Positions 47,329 to 57,200 of a stretch of 64,000 bases of DNA are shown here, in pieces. The position numbers and the translations under genes were made by a program. The stretch lies in contig JASGJS010000001.1 of NCBI GenBank assembly GCA_047601185.1, positions 1,240,001-1,304,000 on the forward strand, given 5' to 3'. The DNA comes from JASGJS01 sp047601185 (GTDB taxonomy: Bacteria > Pseudomonadota > Gammaproteobacteria > JAURND01). Numbering within the stretch: position 1 is the stretch's first letter; each line of letters opens with the position of its first letter. The notes below the pieces were generated by a model that made no database searches, was not told the DNA's origin, and worked only from the letters and a program-made list of their open reading frames with translations.

Positions 47329-49125
47329 ATGACTTTCCCTAAGACTGCCTTACCTTTTATTTTCTATTTTGCTAAACAACAGTGGATTAAATTTTCCATC
47401 TGTTTCTTGATAGCCATCGCATTTGCTTTTAACGAAACGTTTTTCCCGTTTTTTTTAAAGCATATCGTCAATACCTTGGCAACTCACCAATATGCTTCTA
47501 CCGCTGCGATATTTTATGCGCTTAAAGGCTTACTAATCCTGATTGTAGCTTCTTGGGCTATCATGGAGGTGTTCCAACGCCTGCAAGGATTTATCCTCAC
47601 GTCTGCTTTGCCGCGTTATCGAGCAGATATCCGCACGACGGTGTTTGAATATGTGTTAGGACATTCTCACAGCTATTTCGCCAACCATTTTGCGGGGAAT
47701 ATTGCCAAAAAGCTCAATGATTTGCCTAATTCCTGTCAAACGATGTTGGAAATTATCTGTTTGCAATTTGTGACGGCTTTTTCAGGCTCAACGATTGTGG
47801 TGGTGATGATGTGGCACACTCAGCCCATCTTAGCTGTGATTGTGTTGGCCTGGTTATGCGTGCACTTGGGGTTGACCTTGTTATTTGTTCGCTATGGAGA
47901 TTTATTGTGGACACGGCATTCTGAGGCGTCCTCTACGTTAGGAGGAAAAATTGTCGATACCTTAACCAACATGATGAATGTTAAATTATTTGCCAGGCGC
48001 CAATATGAAATGCGTTATTTAGCGCCTTATCAGCAAGATGAACTGTGTAAATCTAAAAAAGCGCTGTTACATATCGAGTTTTTGCGGATGGGGTTAGGAT
48101 TAAATGGCTTATTTTTAATTTTTGCCTCGGTGTTTACGTTGGTGTATGGCTATGGTCATCATTGGATCACTCTGGGTGATTTTACCCAGGTGGGGATGCA
48201 AATTTTTTGGATTTTAGGATTTATTTGGTATATCAGCTACCAATTGACCTTGTATGTGCGAGAGTCTGGCGTTATTAATGATGCATTGAGTTTAGTGCGA
48301 AAGCCTCACGAATTAATCGATAGCACTGCAGCGACAACCTTAAAAGTGAATAGGGGAGAAATCAGCTGGCGAGCAGTCTGTTTTGGTTATCCGAAAGGAA
48401 GCTCTGTATTCCAACAGTTATCAGTGGAAATTCCGGCAGGCCAAAAAATTGGGTTGGTAGGATTTTCAGGATCAGGTAAATCCACTTTTGTGAATTTGTT
48501 GCTGCGATTCTATGACGTGCACGCCGGCAGTATTCATATTGATGGACAAAACATTGCAGAAGTGACGCAAGATTCTTTACGCGAATCGATTGCGATGATT
48601 CCTCAAGATCCGAGTTTGTTTCATCGCACCTTGATGGAAAATATTCGCTACGGTCGATTGGATGCGACCGATGAAGAAGTTATTGCCGCGGCAAAATTAG
48701 CGCATTGTGATGAGTTTATCCAACATCTTCCAGAAGGCTATCACTCTTTAGTTGGAGAACGTGGGATTAAGCTGTCGGGTGGTCAACGTCAGCGCATTGC
48801 AATTGCACGCGCGATTTTGAAAGATGCGCCCATTTTAATTTTGGACGAAGCGACGTCATCGTTAGATTCTGTGACTGAGAAATTAATCCAGCAGAGTTTG
48901 CAGCAATTGATGCAGCATCGCACCACGTTGGTGGTGGCGCACCGTCTTTCTACCTTGGCGGATATGGATAGAATCTTGGTTTTTCAGGGTGGCGAGATTA
49001 TTGAAGATGGAGCGATGACTGAGCTATTGGCGCAAAAAGGCCATTTTGCGATGTTGTGGCATTCGCAGCATGGTGGGTTTTTGCCTGAGAAGGGTTCTGT
49101 GTGGGGTGAGCCCTTACGCGTGTGA
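47329..49125 (+). CDS. ABC exporter, fused permease and ATPase (MsbA/multidrug type)
   Basis: 598 residues. Six-helix transmembrane domain at about 15-310, then the nucleotide-binding domain: Walker A GFSGSGKST, Q-loop IPQDPSLFHRT, signature LSGGQRQRIAIARA, Walker B ILILDEATSSLD, H-loop VVAHRLSTLAD. A half-transporter that works as a homodimer to export lipids, drugs or peptides. Substrate not predictable. It is monocistronic and followed by repeat DNA. Confidence 0.93.
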   Translation: MTFPKTALPFIFYFAKQQWIKFSICFLIAIAFAFNETFFPFFLKHIVNTLATHQYASTAAIFYALKGLLILIVASWAIMEVFQRLQGFILTSALPRYRADIRTTVFEYVLGHSHSYFANHFAGNIAKKLNDLPNSCQTMLEIICLQFVTAFSGSTIVVVMMWHTQPILAVIVLAWLCVHLGLTLLFVRYGDLLWTRHSEASSTLGGKIVDTLTNMMNVKLFARRQYEMRYLAPYQQDELCKSKKALLHIEFLRMGLGLNGLFLIFASVFTLVYGYGHHWITLGDFTQVGMQIFWILGFIWYISYQLTLYVRESGVINDALSLVRKPHELIDSTAATTLKVNRGEISWRAVCFGYPKGSSVFQQLSVEIPAGQKIGLVGFSGSGKSTFVNLLLRFYDVHAGSIHIDGQNIAEVTQDSLRESIAMIPQDPSLFHRTLMENIRYGRLDATDEEVIAAAKLAHCDEFIQHLPEGYHSLVGERGIKLSGGQRQRIAIARAILKDAPILILDEATSSLDSVTEKLIQQSLQQLMQHRTTLVVAHRLSTLADMDRILVFQGGEIIEDGAMTELLAQKGHFAMLWHSQHGGFLPEKGSVWGEPLRV

Positions 49126-49149
49126 GTAAGGGACCATACAGCTTTTGAT

Positions 49150-49412
49150 TGAAGTCTCACCCCTCATCCGGCCTATTCGGCCACCTTCTCCCACAGGGGG
49201 AGAAGGAAACAGCTCGCCACTTCCAGCTTCATAGAGTCACTAGCTTCCTTGTGAATCCTGGATGATTTAAATGATTAGAATTTTGCTTGAGGCATTTTTA
49301 ATTTCGTACAGACTTACTTCCCATGGCGATGAATTAACAGAAAGCATTTAAAAGTTCGGTGTGGGGCCTTCTCCCCTCCGTGGGAGAAAGTGCCGATAGG
49401 CGGCTGAGGGGG
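49150..49412. repeat. Two CCTTCTCCC palindromic units with their flanks
   Basis: Unit 1, 49135-49225 (ccatacagcttttgattgaag ... ccggcctattcggccacctt ... aaacagctcgccac), matches 1960-2055. Unit 2, 49310-49412 (ggcgatgaattaacag ... aaaagttcggtgtgg ... gtgccgataggcgg), matches 1855-1955. At 1.9 kb the two halves are adjacent in the reverse order, so the composite has been split or rearranged. Confidence 0.82.
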
Positions 49413-49516
49413 TTATATCAACACCTTTCAACGCGCTTGTGAAATGCCCAACACTATGGGATAATTTACTTTCCAATAGTAAATTTACACAAGTTATGGT
49501 CTATCGTCATCGTTTT

Positions 49517-49797
49517 CAGAAATTTATAAAAAGCAGTTGTTAGACTCTAATCATAAACAATTATATTTTTTACGTACGGCGCATGGTGAGGAAATCGATG
49601 TTGTGATTGATCAATTCCACACCAAACAATGGGTAGAAATCAAAGCCAGTCACACTTTTAAACCCAGCATGTTGGCTCCGATTAAAAAATGGTTGGGCGC
49701 AGATGATCAAGGATTTTTATTATATCAAGGTGAGGAATTTTTGTTGGATCCTCAAATTCAGGTCATGAATTACCAAGAATATTTATTAAAATAGTAC
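49517..49797 (+). pseudogene. 3' fragment of a DUF4143-type ATPase gene
   Basis: The frame reads EIYKKQLLDSNHKQLYFLRTAHGEEIDVVIDQ followed by WVEIKASHTFKPSMLAPIKKWL, i.e. the C-terminal nuclease-like domain with E...D...E-x-K. The ATPase part is missing; the upstream sequence is repeat DNA. A short ORF starts at 49537, but a functional product is unlikely. Confidence 0.8.
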
Positions 49798-49801
49798 GGG
49801 T

Positions 49802-51064
49802 TTATTGGGCTAAATTAAAATGATTTTTTTCAGGGGCGGGCTTGGCGGGTTCGCCATCTTTCGGAGCTTCGAAGAACGTGGCCCAACTGACTTCAGGGGT
49901 AACGGTTTCTTTGCGCTGGATATCAGCAATAGGTTGTTTATCTTGGGGAAATTTTTCAGGAAAGAGAGTTAAATCAGGCTGTGTTTCTTCGATATCAATG
50001 AGCTTGTATTTGAACATTTTGGTCAGAATTTTTTCGAAGTATTTTAGAGTATTTAAAAGATTAATAGGAGATTTTTTAGGATCAGTTGTAGTGGCAAACT
50101 TCATTAATTCGTCAAATATCTCTCGTTCATTTTCTGTCATTGAGCTATACTTCTTTCGATAACTGGTTATGACTTCAAATAATCGTTTAAAAAGACTATT
50201 TAAATCATTGATCTTTTTTGCTGTAGCAGAAGCGATGTGGAAATTTTTCACACTTTCTGCGTCTTCTAAGTCAGAAAGAAACGCCCTAAAATTGTGGTTA
50301 ATGTCTTCTTTAATTAAAATATTTCTAGAAAGTAAATCCCTATGGACGATATCAGCTGAATGCATATCTCTCAGACCTCTAATGAGATCGTAACATATCA
50401 GAAATATATCTTTTAATGAGCAAGATTTGGGCAAATTAGGTAATAAGTCACTCAAAGAGCATGTGGCGGATGGGCAATATAAGGATTGTTTGTAAGCATC
50501 TTCTTTTTTGTGAAGTGATACGCTGCTTAGAGGAAAAATAAAATAAGATTTAATGTTTTTGATAACATTTGGTTCTTTAGGGTTTTTTAAAAATTCAGAG
50601 AGTTTTTCCTTATGAATTTTTTTTGCTTTTAATACACCTCTTTCCCATGTATTTCCATGTAAGGCTAAAGCTTTTTTAAGTACTTGGCTGGTGCCGGCTC
50701 TTCTCCAACCCGTTATTTTGGTCTTCTCATTAATAATTAAGGAAAATGTTTCATTTTCAGCACGCGTGATCGCAAATGTGAAAGCCAGCTTGGTCTGTGC
50801 TTTGTCGAAACGTTTAAAATCAGTGGGCTCAATTTTTTCAATCGTATCTAAATTTTTGAGAGTATGCTCAAATAGTTTGACTAAATCTGTTTTTAATTTG
50901 TCTAATTTTTCTTGAATTTTTTCAGGCGCATGGCCTTCTTCTGCTAAAGAATGCTCAATGTCTTGAAAGCAGCTTTCTAAGCTGTCTTCAAGGGCTGTTT
51001 TGGTTTTAGATTCCCCCTGTAAAAATTGCAGGGAGCGATTCACGGAGGCTTTGAACTCTAGCAT
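49802..51064 (-). CDS. Protein-kinase-like protein, effector candidate
   Basis: 420 residues. Coiled-coil-like N-terminus (1-90). Kinase-like core at about 100-360: AGTSQVLKKALALHGNTWERGVLKAKK (possible Gly loop and Lys), catalytic loop VHRDLLSRNIL with D243 and N248, and LSDLED in place of DFG (D265). A Pro/Lys-rich tail (KPAPEKNHFNLAQ) may hold a secretion signal. Catalytic residues are present, so activity is possible, although the DFG is altered. Such kinases are frequent among Legionella effectors. It is divergent from proB. Confidence 0.8.
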   Translation of the reverse strand: MLEFKASVNRSLQFLQGESKTKTALEDSLESCFQDIEHSLAEEGHAPEKIQEKLDKLKTDLVKLFEHTLKNLDTIEKIEPTDFKRFDKAQTKLAFTFAITRAENETFSLIINEKTKITGWRRAGTSQVLKKALALHGNTWERGVLKAKKIHKEKLSEFLKNPKEPNVIKNIKSYFIFPLSSVSLHKKEDAYKQSLYCPSATCSLSDLLPNLPKSCSLKDIFLICYDLIRGLRDMHSADIVHRDLLSRNILIKEDINHNFRAFLSDLEDAESVKNFHIASATAKKINDLNSLFKRLFEVITSYRKKYSSMTENEREIFDELMKFATTTDPKKSPINLLNTLKYFEKILTKMFKYKLIDIEETQPDLTLFPEKFPQDKQPIADIQRKETVTPEVSWATFFEAPKDGEPAKPAPEKNHFNLAQ

Positions 51065-51171
51065 GGCATTGTCAATAACAGGATTTCTCGATACTATGTA
51101 AAGTCATTTTACCTAAGAATTATTAAAATATTATTAAATTGACCAGATATTTCCTTCAATTGGAGAGTAAG

Positions 51172-52299
51172 GTGTTAGAATCCCTCACCACTGCAAAACG
51201 CATTGTCATCAAAATCGGTTCGAGCCTATTGGTTGACCCAACCACCGGTAAAGTCCGCCAGCCGTGGTTTAAAAGCCTCATTGCGGATGTGGTGCGGTGT
51301 TATCAAGCGGGGCAGGAGGTCATTTTGGTGTCTTCGGGCTCGATTGCCTTGGGGCGCCGTTATTTGAATATGACGAATTCGCCTTTACAGTTGGAGCAAA
51401 AACAGGCTGCCGCGGCGGTGGGCCAAATTCAATTAGCGCATGCTTATCAGGAGGCGCTGGCGCAGCATCAGATTATTGTTGCGCAAGTCTTATTAACGCT
51501 AGATGATAGCGAAAACCGCAGGCGCTATATCAATGCGAAAAATACCCTGGAAAATTTATTGGCTGCACGGGTCATTCCAGTGATTAATGAGAATGATACC
51601 ATTGCGACGGCGGAAATTCGGTTTGGCGATAATGACCGATTGGCGGCGCGGGTGGCGCAAATGGTCAGCGCGGATATTTTGGTGTTGCTGTCAGATATTG
51701 ATGGATTATACACCGCTGATCCTCGCAAAAATCCGCAAGCGCAATTTCTCCCTGAAATTAAAGAACTCACGCCTGAAATTTTGGCGATGGCGGGTGATCC
51801 CGGTTCGATGTATGGTTCTGGGGGCATGGTGACCAAACTGGCAGCGGCCAAGATCGCGTTAGCGTCAGGGTGTAAAATGGTCATTGCGTTGGGCACGCAT
51901 CAGCATCCAATTTCGAGCATTAACAACGCGAATCGACAGACATGGTTTATTCCGCATACAACGCCGACGCGAGCGCGAAAAAATTGGATTGCGCATCACT
52001 TGAAACCGTTAGGCGCTTTAATGATTGATGATGGTGCATTGGCAGCTTTGAAGCAGGGTAAAAGTTTATTATCGGTGGGGATTCAAGCCATTCAAGGTGA
52101 ATTTCAAAAAGGCGATGCGGTGCGAATACTCAATGCCGCTCAACAAGAAGTTGCCAGAGGTTTGATCAATTATACCGCAGCAGAAGCGAGAAAAATCATG
52201 GGTTATAAAAGCACAGAATTTGCGAATATTCTCGGCTATTCAGGCTGTGAATCCGTCGTGCATCGTAATGATTTAGTCTTACATGAGTTTAATTTATGA
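51172..52299 (+). CDS. proB: Glutamate 5-kinase
   Basis: 375 residues from the GTG at 51172, which has ggagagtaa just upstream; a TTG at 51139 is in frame but lacks a site. First step of proline synthesis. Amino-acid kinase domain: IVIKIGSSLL, ILVSSGSIALG, INENDTIAT, FGDNDRLAARVA, LLSDIDGLYTADP, GGMVTKLAAAKIA. C-terminal PUA domain at about 275-370 with GDAVRILN. It overlaps proA by 4 bp. Confidence 0.95.
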   Translation: MLESLTTAKRIVIKIGSSLLVDPTTGKVRQPWFKSLIADVVRCYQAGQEVILVSSGSIALGRRYLNMTNSPLQLEQKQAAAAVGQIQLAHAYQEALAQHQIIVAQVLLTLDDSENRRRYINAKNTLENLLAARVIPVINENDTIATAEIRFGDNDRLAARVAQMVSADILVLLSDIDGLYTADPRKNPQAQFLPEIKELTPEILAMAGDPGSMYGSGGMVTKLAAAKIALASGCKMVIALGTHQHPISSINNANRQTWFIPHTTPTRARKNWIAHHLKPLGALMIDDGALAALKQGKSLLSVGIQAIQGEFQKGDAVRILNAAQQEVARGLINYTAAEARKIMGYKSTEFANILGYSGCESVVHRNDLVLHEFNL

Positions 52300-53564
52300 T
52301 CGAAGAAAATAATATGACGCAAACGCTGATCAATTTAGGAAAAGCCGCGCGCGAAGCTGCTCAGGTTTTGGCAAACACCAGTACCCAACAAAAAAATCAG
52401 GCGTTATGTCAGATGGCGGCGAATATCCGTCAACAGGAAGCCGCGATTCTCAAAGCCAATCATCAAGATAGGGAATTGGCACAGCAAAAAGGAATTTCTC
52501 CGGCATTTCTCGATCGGTTATTGCTGAATCCCCAACGTATTGAGGCGATGGCAAAAGGGCTGGAAGCGATTGCTGAACTGCCTGATCCTATCGGCAGTGT
52601 TTTAGCGGAGATACAGCGTCCTAATGGTCTTAACATTCAGCGCGTTCGTGTTCCATTGGGAGTGATCGGCGTTATTTATGAATCGCGTCCCAATGTCACT
52701 GCTGACGCGGCGGGGTTATGCCTTAAATCCGGTAATGCCGTAATTTTACGTGGCGGAAGTGAGAGTTTCCATTCTTCGAAGGCCATTTTAGCGGCGCTTC
52801 ATCAAGGGTTAGATGCAGCGCGATTACCGCTGACCGCCATTCAAATGCTGCCAACGAGCGATCGTGAGGCGGTTAAATTCATGTTATCGATGGAGCAATA
52901 TATCGACGTGATTATTCCGCGAGGTGGTCAAGGATTAATTGCGGAAATTACGGCACACAGCCGCATCCCATTATTTAAACATCTGGCAGGAATTTGTCAC
53001 ACTTATATCCATCGAGATGCTGATTTAGAAATGGCACGCCGCATTATTTTAAATGCAAAATTACGACGAACTGGGATTTGTGGGGCGACAGAAATTTTGC
53101 TAATAGATCGATGTATCGTGGCTTCGCATCTGCCCACTTTATTAGCAGCATTATTATCGGCAGGCTGTGAAATTCGCGGTGATCAGTCGGTGGTCGATTT
53201 AGATCCTCGTGTTAAATTGGCGCATCCTGAAGATTATGAGACCGAATTTCTGGCACCCATTTTAGCGGTTAAAATTGTCGAAGATTTACCGGCTGCGATG
53301 GCGCATATTGCGACGCATGGCACTCATCATACCGATGCGATTATCACTGCCAATGAACAGGCGGCCCAACAATTTTTGCGGGAAGTCGACAGCGCCATCG
53401 TCATGCATAATACTTCAACGCAATTTGCTGATGGCGGAGAATTTGGAATGGGTGCGGAAATTGGCATTGCGACGGGGAAATTACATGCTCGCGGTCCTGT
53501 TGGTGTAGAGCAATTAACGACTTTTAAATATCAAGTGAGAGGAAATGGGCAAGTTAGGTCATAA
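52296..53564 (+). CDS. proA: Gamma-glutamyl phosphate reductase
   Basis: 422 residues. The NADPH-dependent second step of proline synthesis. Features: VPLGVIGVIYESRPNVTADAAGL, ILRGGSES, catalytic Cys in LRRTGICGATE, FADGGEFGMGAEIGIATGKLHARGPVGVEQLTT near the end. The start at 52296 overlaps the proB stop (ATGA); an ATG at 52314 is the alternative. Together with proB it gives glutamate-5-semialdehyde. Confidence 0.96.
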   Translation: MIEENNMTQTLINLGKAAREAAQVLANTSTQQKNQALCQMAANIRQQEAAILKANHQDRELAQQKGISPAFLDRLLLNPQRIEAMAKGLEAIAELPDPIGSVLAEIQRPNGLNIQRVRVPLGVIGVIYESRPNVTADAAGLCLKSGNAVILRGGSESFHSSKAILAALHQGLDAARLPLTAIQMLPTSDREAVKFMLSMEQYIDVIIPRGGQGLIAEITAHSRIPLFKHLAGICHTYIHRDADLEMARRIILNAKLRRTGICGATEILLIDRCIVASHLPTLLAALLSAGCEIRGDQSVVDLDPRVKLAHPEDYETEFLAPILAVKIVEDLPAAMAHIATHGTHHTDAIITANEQAAQQFLREVDSAIVMHNTSTQFADGGEFGMGAEIGIATGKLHARGPVGVEQLTTFKYQVRGNGQVRS

Positions 53565-53581
53565 AGTTATCCGTGGACTCT

Positions 53582-53863
53582 CTATTTATCCAAATGACCT
53601 GCTGCATATTCGTGTAATACGCTTGCAATTAAAGTTTGGTAGGGCAGCCCTTTATAGGCAGCTTTTTGTTTTAAGCGAGTTAAATCATTGGCTGAAATTC
53701 GTATGTTGATTCGGGCATCTTTTTTTAAGTAATTATGGGCAGCTCGTTCAGCAAATTTTTTTTCTTCATCTATATTCTTTACGCTTCTCCATTCTCCACG
53801 CTCAACAGATTCTAATAGCTCTTGCTCCTCTGCACTAAGAGGTTTAATAGAGGATTTTTTCAT
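53582..53863 (-). CDS. Ribbon-helix-helix antitoxin-like protein
   Basis: 93 residues. C-terminal CopG/BrnA-like RHH: ARINIRISANDLTRLKQKAAYKGLPYQTLIASVLHEYA. It overlaps the upstream toxin-like gene by 4 bp. Expected to bind the toxin and repress the operon promoter. Confidence 0.8.
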   Translation of the reverse strand: MKKSSIKPLSAEEQELLESVERGEWRSVKNIDEEKKFAERAAHNYLKKDARINIRISANDLTRLKQKAAYKGLPYQTLIASVLHEYAAGHLDK

Positions 53864-54168
53864 AAAAGTTGACCCAAATATTGTTTAGTAAACTTACGGC
53901 TAGGAAAAATTGTCTTAAGAAAAACTGTGTTATCCTCCTTTCTTACAAAAGGAACTAAATAAACGTAATTATTAATATTAACTACATAGATGTATTGATG
54001 TGCGTATTTCTTTTTATTTGGATGTTCAAGAATATCTAATAAATTGCCATTTTGTAAGGCCGAAATAATGACTTCAAAGCTAATATCGCGTTCTGATACA
54101 AGCTGTTGATTTTTTTCTGTTGAAAAATCAAATTGTTCTTCTATTATCATGAGCATATCGTAACACAT
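53860..54168 (-). CDS. Toxin-like protein (BrnT/DUF4258-type)
   Basis: 102 residues; starts at 54156 or 54150 are also possible. YIYVVNINNYVYLVPFVRKEDNTVFLKTIFPSRKFTKQYL fits the small RNase-like toxins that precede CopG-type antitoxins: a beta-sheet, then K-T-x-x-P-S-R-K. The toxin-first order is that of BrnTA. The gene family name is uncertain. Confidence 0.75.
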   Translation of the reverse strand: MCYDMLMIIEEQFDFSTEKNQQLVSERDISFEVIISALQNGNLLDILEHPNKKKYAHQYIYVVNINNYVYLVPFVRKEDNTVFLKTIFPSRKFTKQYLGQLL

Positions 54169-54239
54169 TGTATATCATTTGTGAACAAACTCCTTGAGAA
54201 TTTTTTGACCTAATTACTAGGGTTTAGTATAATTCCCCC

Positions 54240-57200
54240 ATGAGCTACTCAGACAGTACATTAGCATGGGCCACTCCTCTCGTTCGTGATTGGTTTTTAG
54301 CCAAGTTTCAATCCCCCACAGAACCGCAAATCCAAGGTTGGCCGAGCATTTTAGCGGGTCAGTCTACTTTAATCGCAGCTCCGACCGGTTCTGGTAAAAC
54401 CTTCGCCGCTTTTTTAATTTGCTTAGACCAGCTGGTCAGGCAAGCCTTAGCGGGCACTTTAACGCCGAATATTGAGGTGTTGTATGTTTCGCCCTTGAAG
54501 GCGTTAGGCAATGACGTGCAAAAAAACCTGATGGAACCCTTGGCTGAAATCCTCGCCATGGCGGAACAGAGAGGTCATCCTCTTCAAGAAATTAAAACTG
54601 CTGTGCGCACCGGTGATACTTTGATGCGCGAGCGCCGGCAATTGTTAAAACATCCACCGCATATTTTAGTCACGACGCCTGAATCGTTATATATTTTATT
54701 AACCGCTGAAAAAAGTCGTCCCTTATTAAAAAATATTAAAACCGTGATTGTCGATGAAATTCATGCGCTCGTGAATAATAAACGCGGCGCGCATTTGGCA
54801 TTGTCTCTCGAACGATTGGAAGTATTGTGTGAATCACCTTTGGTACGAATTGGTTTATCTGCAACGCAAAAACCCATTGATGACATTGCGCGATTTTTAA
54901 CCGGCAATCGACCTCTGCCGACGATCATGGATATTGGTCATGTTAAGCCTTTAGATTTAGCCGTTGAAGTGCCTAAAACACCGTTGAGCCAAATTGCCAG
55001 CAATGAAATGTGGGAAGAAATTTATGATCGCTTAGCGCAATTGGTGCAGCAGCATCGCTCTACCCTGATTTTTGTGAATACCCGACGCTTGGCTGAACGC
55101 ATAGCGCATCATCTCACCTTGCGGTTAGGTGAAGATCAAGTGGCAGCGCATCATGGCAGTTTATCGCGCAAGCTGCGATTGACGGCAGAAACGCGCCTAA
55201 AGCAGGGCGATCTTGCAGTGTTAGTGGCGACAGCTTCGTTAGAGTTAGGGATTGATATTGGCAGTGTAGATTTAGTGTGTCAAATCAGCTCACCACGTGC
55301 GATTGCGATTGCGCTGCAGCGGGTGGGTCGAGCCGGGCATTGGCGAGGGGCTATTTCAAAAGGTCGATTTTTCCCCACCACGCGAGACGATTTGTTCGAA
55401 TGTGCTGCGTTAATTCACGCGATTAAACAACAAAAACTGGATCGATTGCTGATTCCGCGTCAACCACTCGATATTTTAATGCAGCAAATCATTGCAACTT
55501 GCGCTACCCAAGAATGGCAGGAGAAAGATTTATTTGATCTGGTCAAACGCGCTGCACCTTATGCGGATTTATCGCCAGCTACGTTTGAACATATCCTCAC
55601 GTTATTATCAGAAGGCATCGCAGGATCACGTGGTCGTTACGGCGTTTATTTACATCGAGATTTAGTGAATGGAATGATTCGAGCGCGGCGAGGCAGTCGC
55701 ATGATTGCGATTACCTGTGGCGGTGCCATTGCAGATAATGGCTTATTCACGGTGGTGACTGAACCCGATGAAACAGTAGTCGGAACCTTAGATGAAGATT
55801 TTGCCGTCGAGAGTAATCGTGGCGATATTATGTTGTTAGGCACCACTTCTTGGCGCATTTTACGGGTTGAAAGTGGGCGAGGTCGAGTCATCGTAGAAAA
55901 TGCGCAAGGTGCACCTCCCAGCGTGCCATTTTGGCGAGGCGAAGCACCTGCCCGCACTGCTGAACTTTCTGCAGAAGTGGCGCAATTGCGACAAACACTC
56001 AGTGATTTATTACCTGCAGAAAGGGATGCAAATTCTGAAGCCATCGCGTGGTTAGTGGAACACTGCGGCGTTTCAACAGAAGGCGCTGAACAAATGATTC
56101 ACTATTTGCGACAAGGCAGAACGGCATTAGGCACTGTCCCCACCCAAAATCGAATCATTGCTGAACGTTTTTTTGATGAAGCTGGCGGGATGCAATTGGT
56201 GATCCATGCGCCATTAGGAGGACGCATCAATAAAGCGTGGGGATTGGCTTTGCGCAAACGTTTTTGTCGCTCTTTTAATTTTGAATTACAAGCACAGGCG
56301 ACGGAAGAAGGATTAAATATTTCGCTGGCGGAACAACACAGTTTTCCGTTGGCGGATGTGTTTCGTTTTTTACATCCTAACACAATAGCTGAGGTATTAA
56401 CGCAAGCCGTGTTGCAATCACCGCTGTTTACTAGTCGTTGGCGCTGGAATGCCACGCGCGCGTTGGCATTGGCTAAGTTTAGAAGCGGTAAACAATTACC
56501 ACCCAATATTATTCGGATGTTGGCGGAAGATTTATTGGCGGCAGTGTTTCCAGATGCGGCGGCTTGTCAAGATAATTTAGGCGGAAAAGATATTGAATTG
56601 CCCGATCATCTGTTAGTGAATGAAACGCTCAAAGATATTATGGAAGAAGCGCTGGATTTGGAGGGATTAAAAAATGTGTTAGATAAAATCCAACAAGGAC
56701 AAATCGAATGTCTCGCCGTAGATACCAGCGCGCCATCGCCGTTTGCTTGCGAAATTCTCAATGCTAATCCTTATGCATTTTTAGATGATGCGCCGTTAGA
56801 AGAACGAAGAGCGCGTGCTGTGCAAATGCGCAGGCTGTTACCGGATTCAGTCTTGCAGTCGATGGGTGCCTTAGACTCGAAAGCGATTATCGCGGTACAA
56901 AAACACGCCTGGCCGGATATCCGAAATCCCGATGAATTACATGATGCTTTAAATACGTTGATTCTGCTGCCACTCACGATCGAATTACCGGCAATCGCAT
57001 TCAGCTTTGCGCAATGGCAAAGTTATTTTGAACAGCTGAAACAAACAGGCCGGGTTGGATTAGCTGAAGTCGACGGCGCTGTGTATGGTTTTGCAATAGA
57101 AAAATACCCTGCAGTGCAAGCGATTTTTCCGCATGCGAACATCCAAACTTTTTCATCGTATGTTTCACAAGCACACGCTGAAAATTGGCTGTTAGAAATG

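Noticed and set aside
56102..56506. 134-codon antisense ORF within lhr
   Set aside because: A shadow of a long, motif-supported helicase gene; composition is typical of antisense frames.
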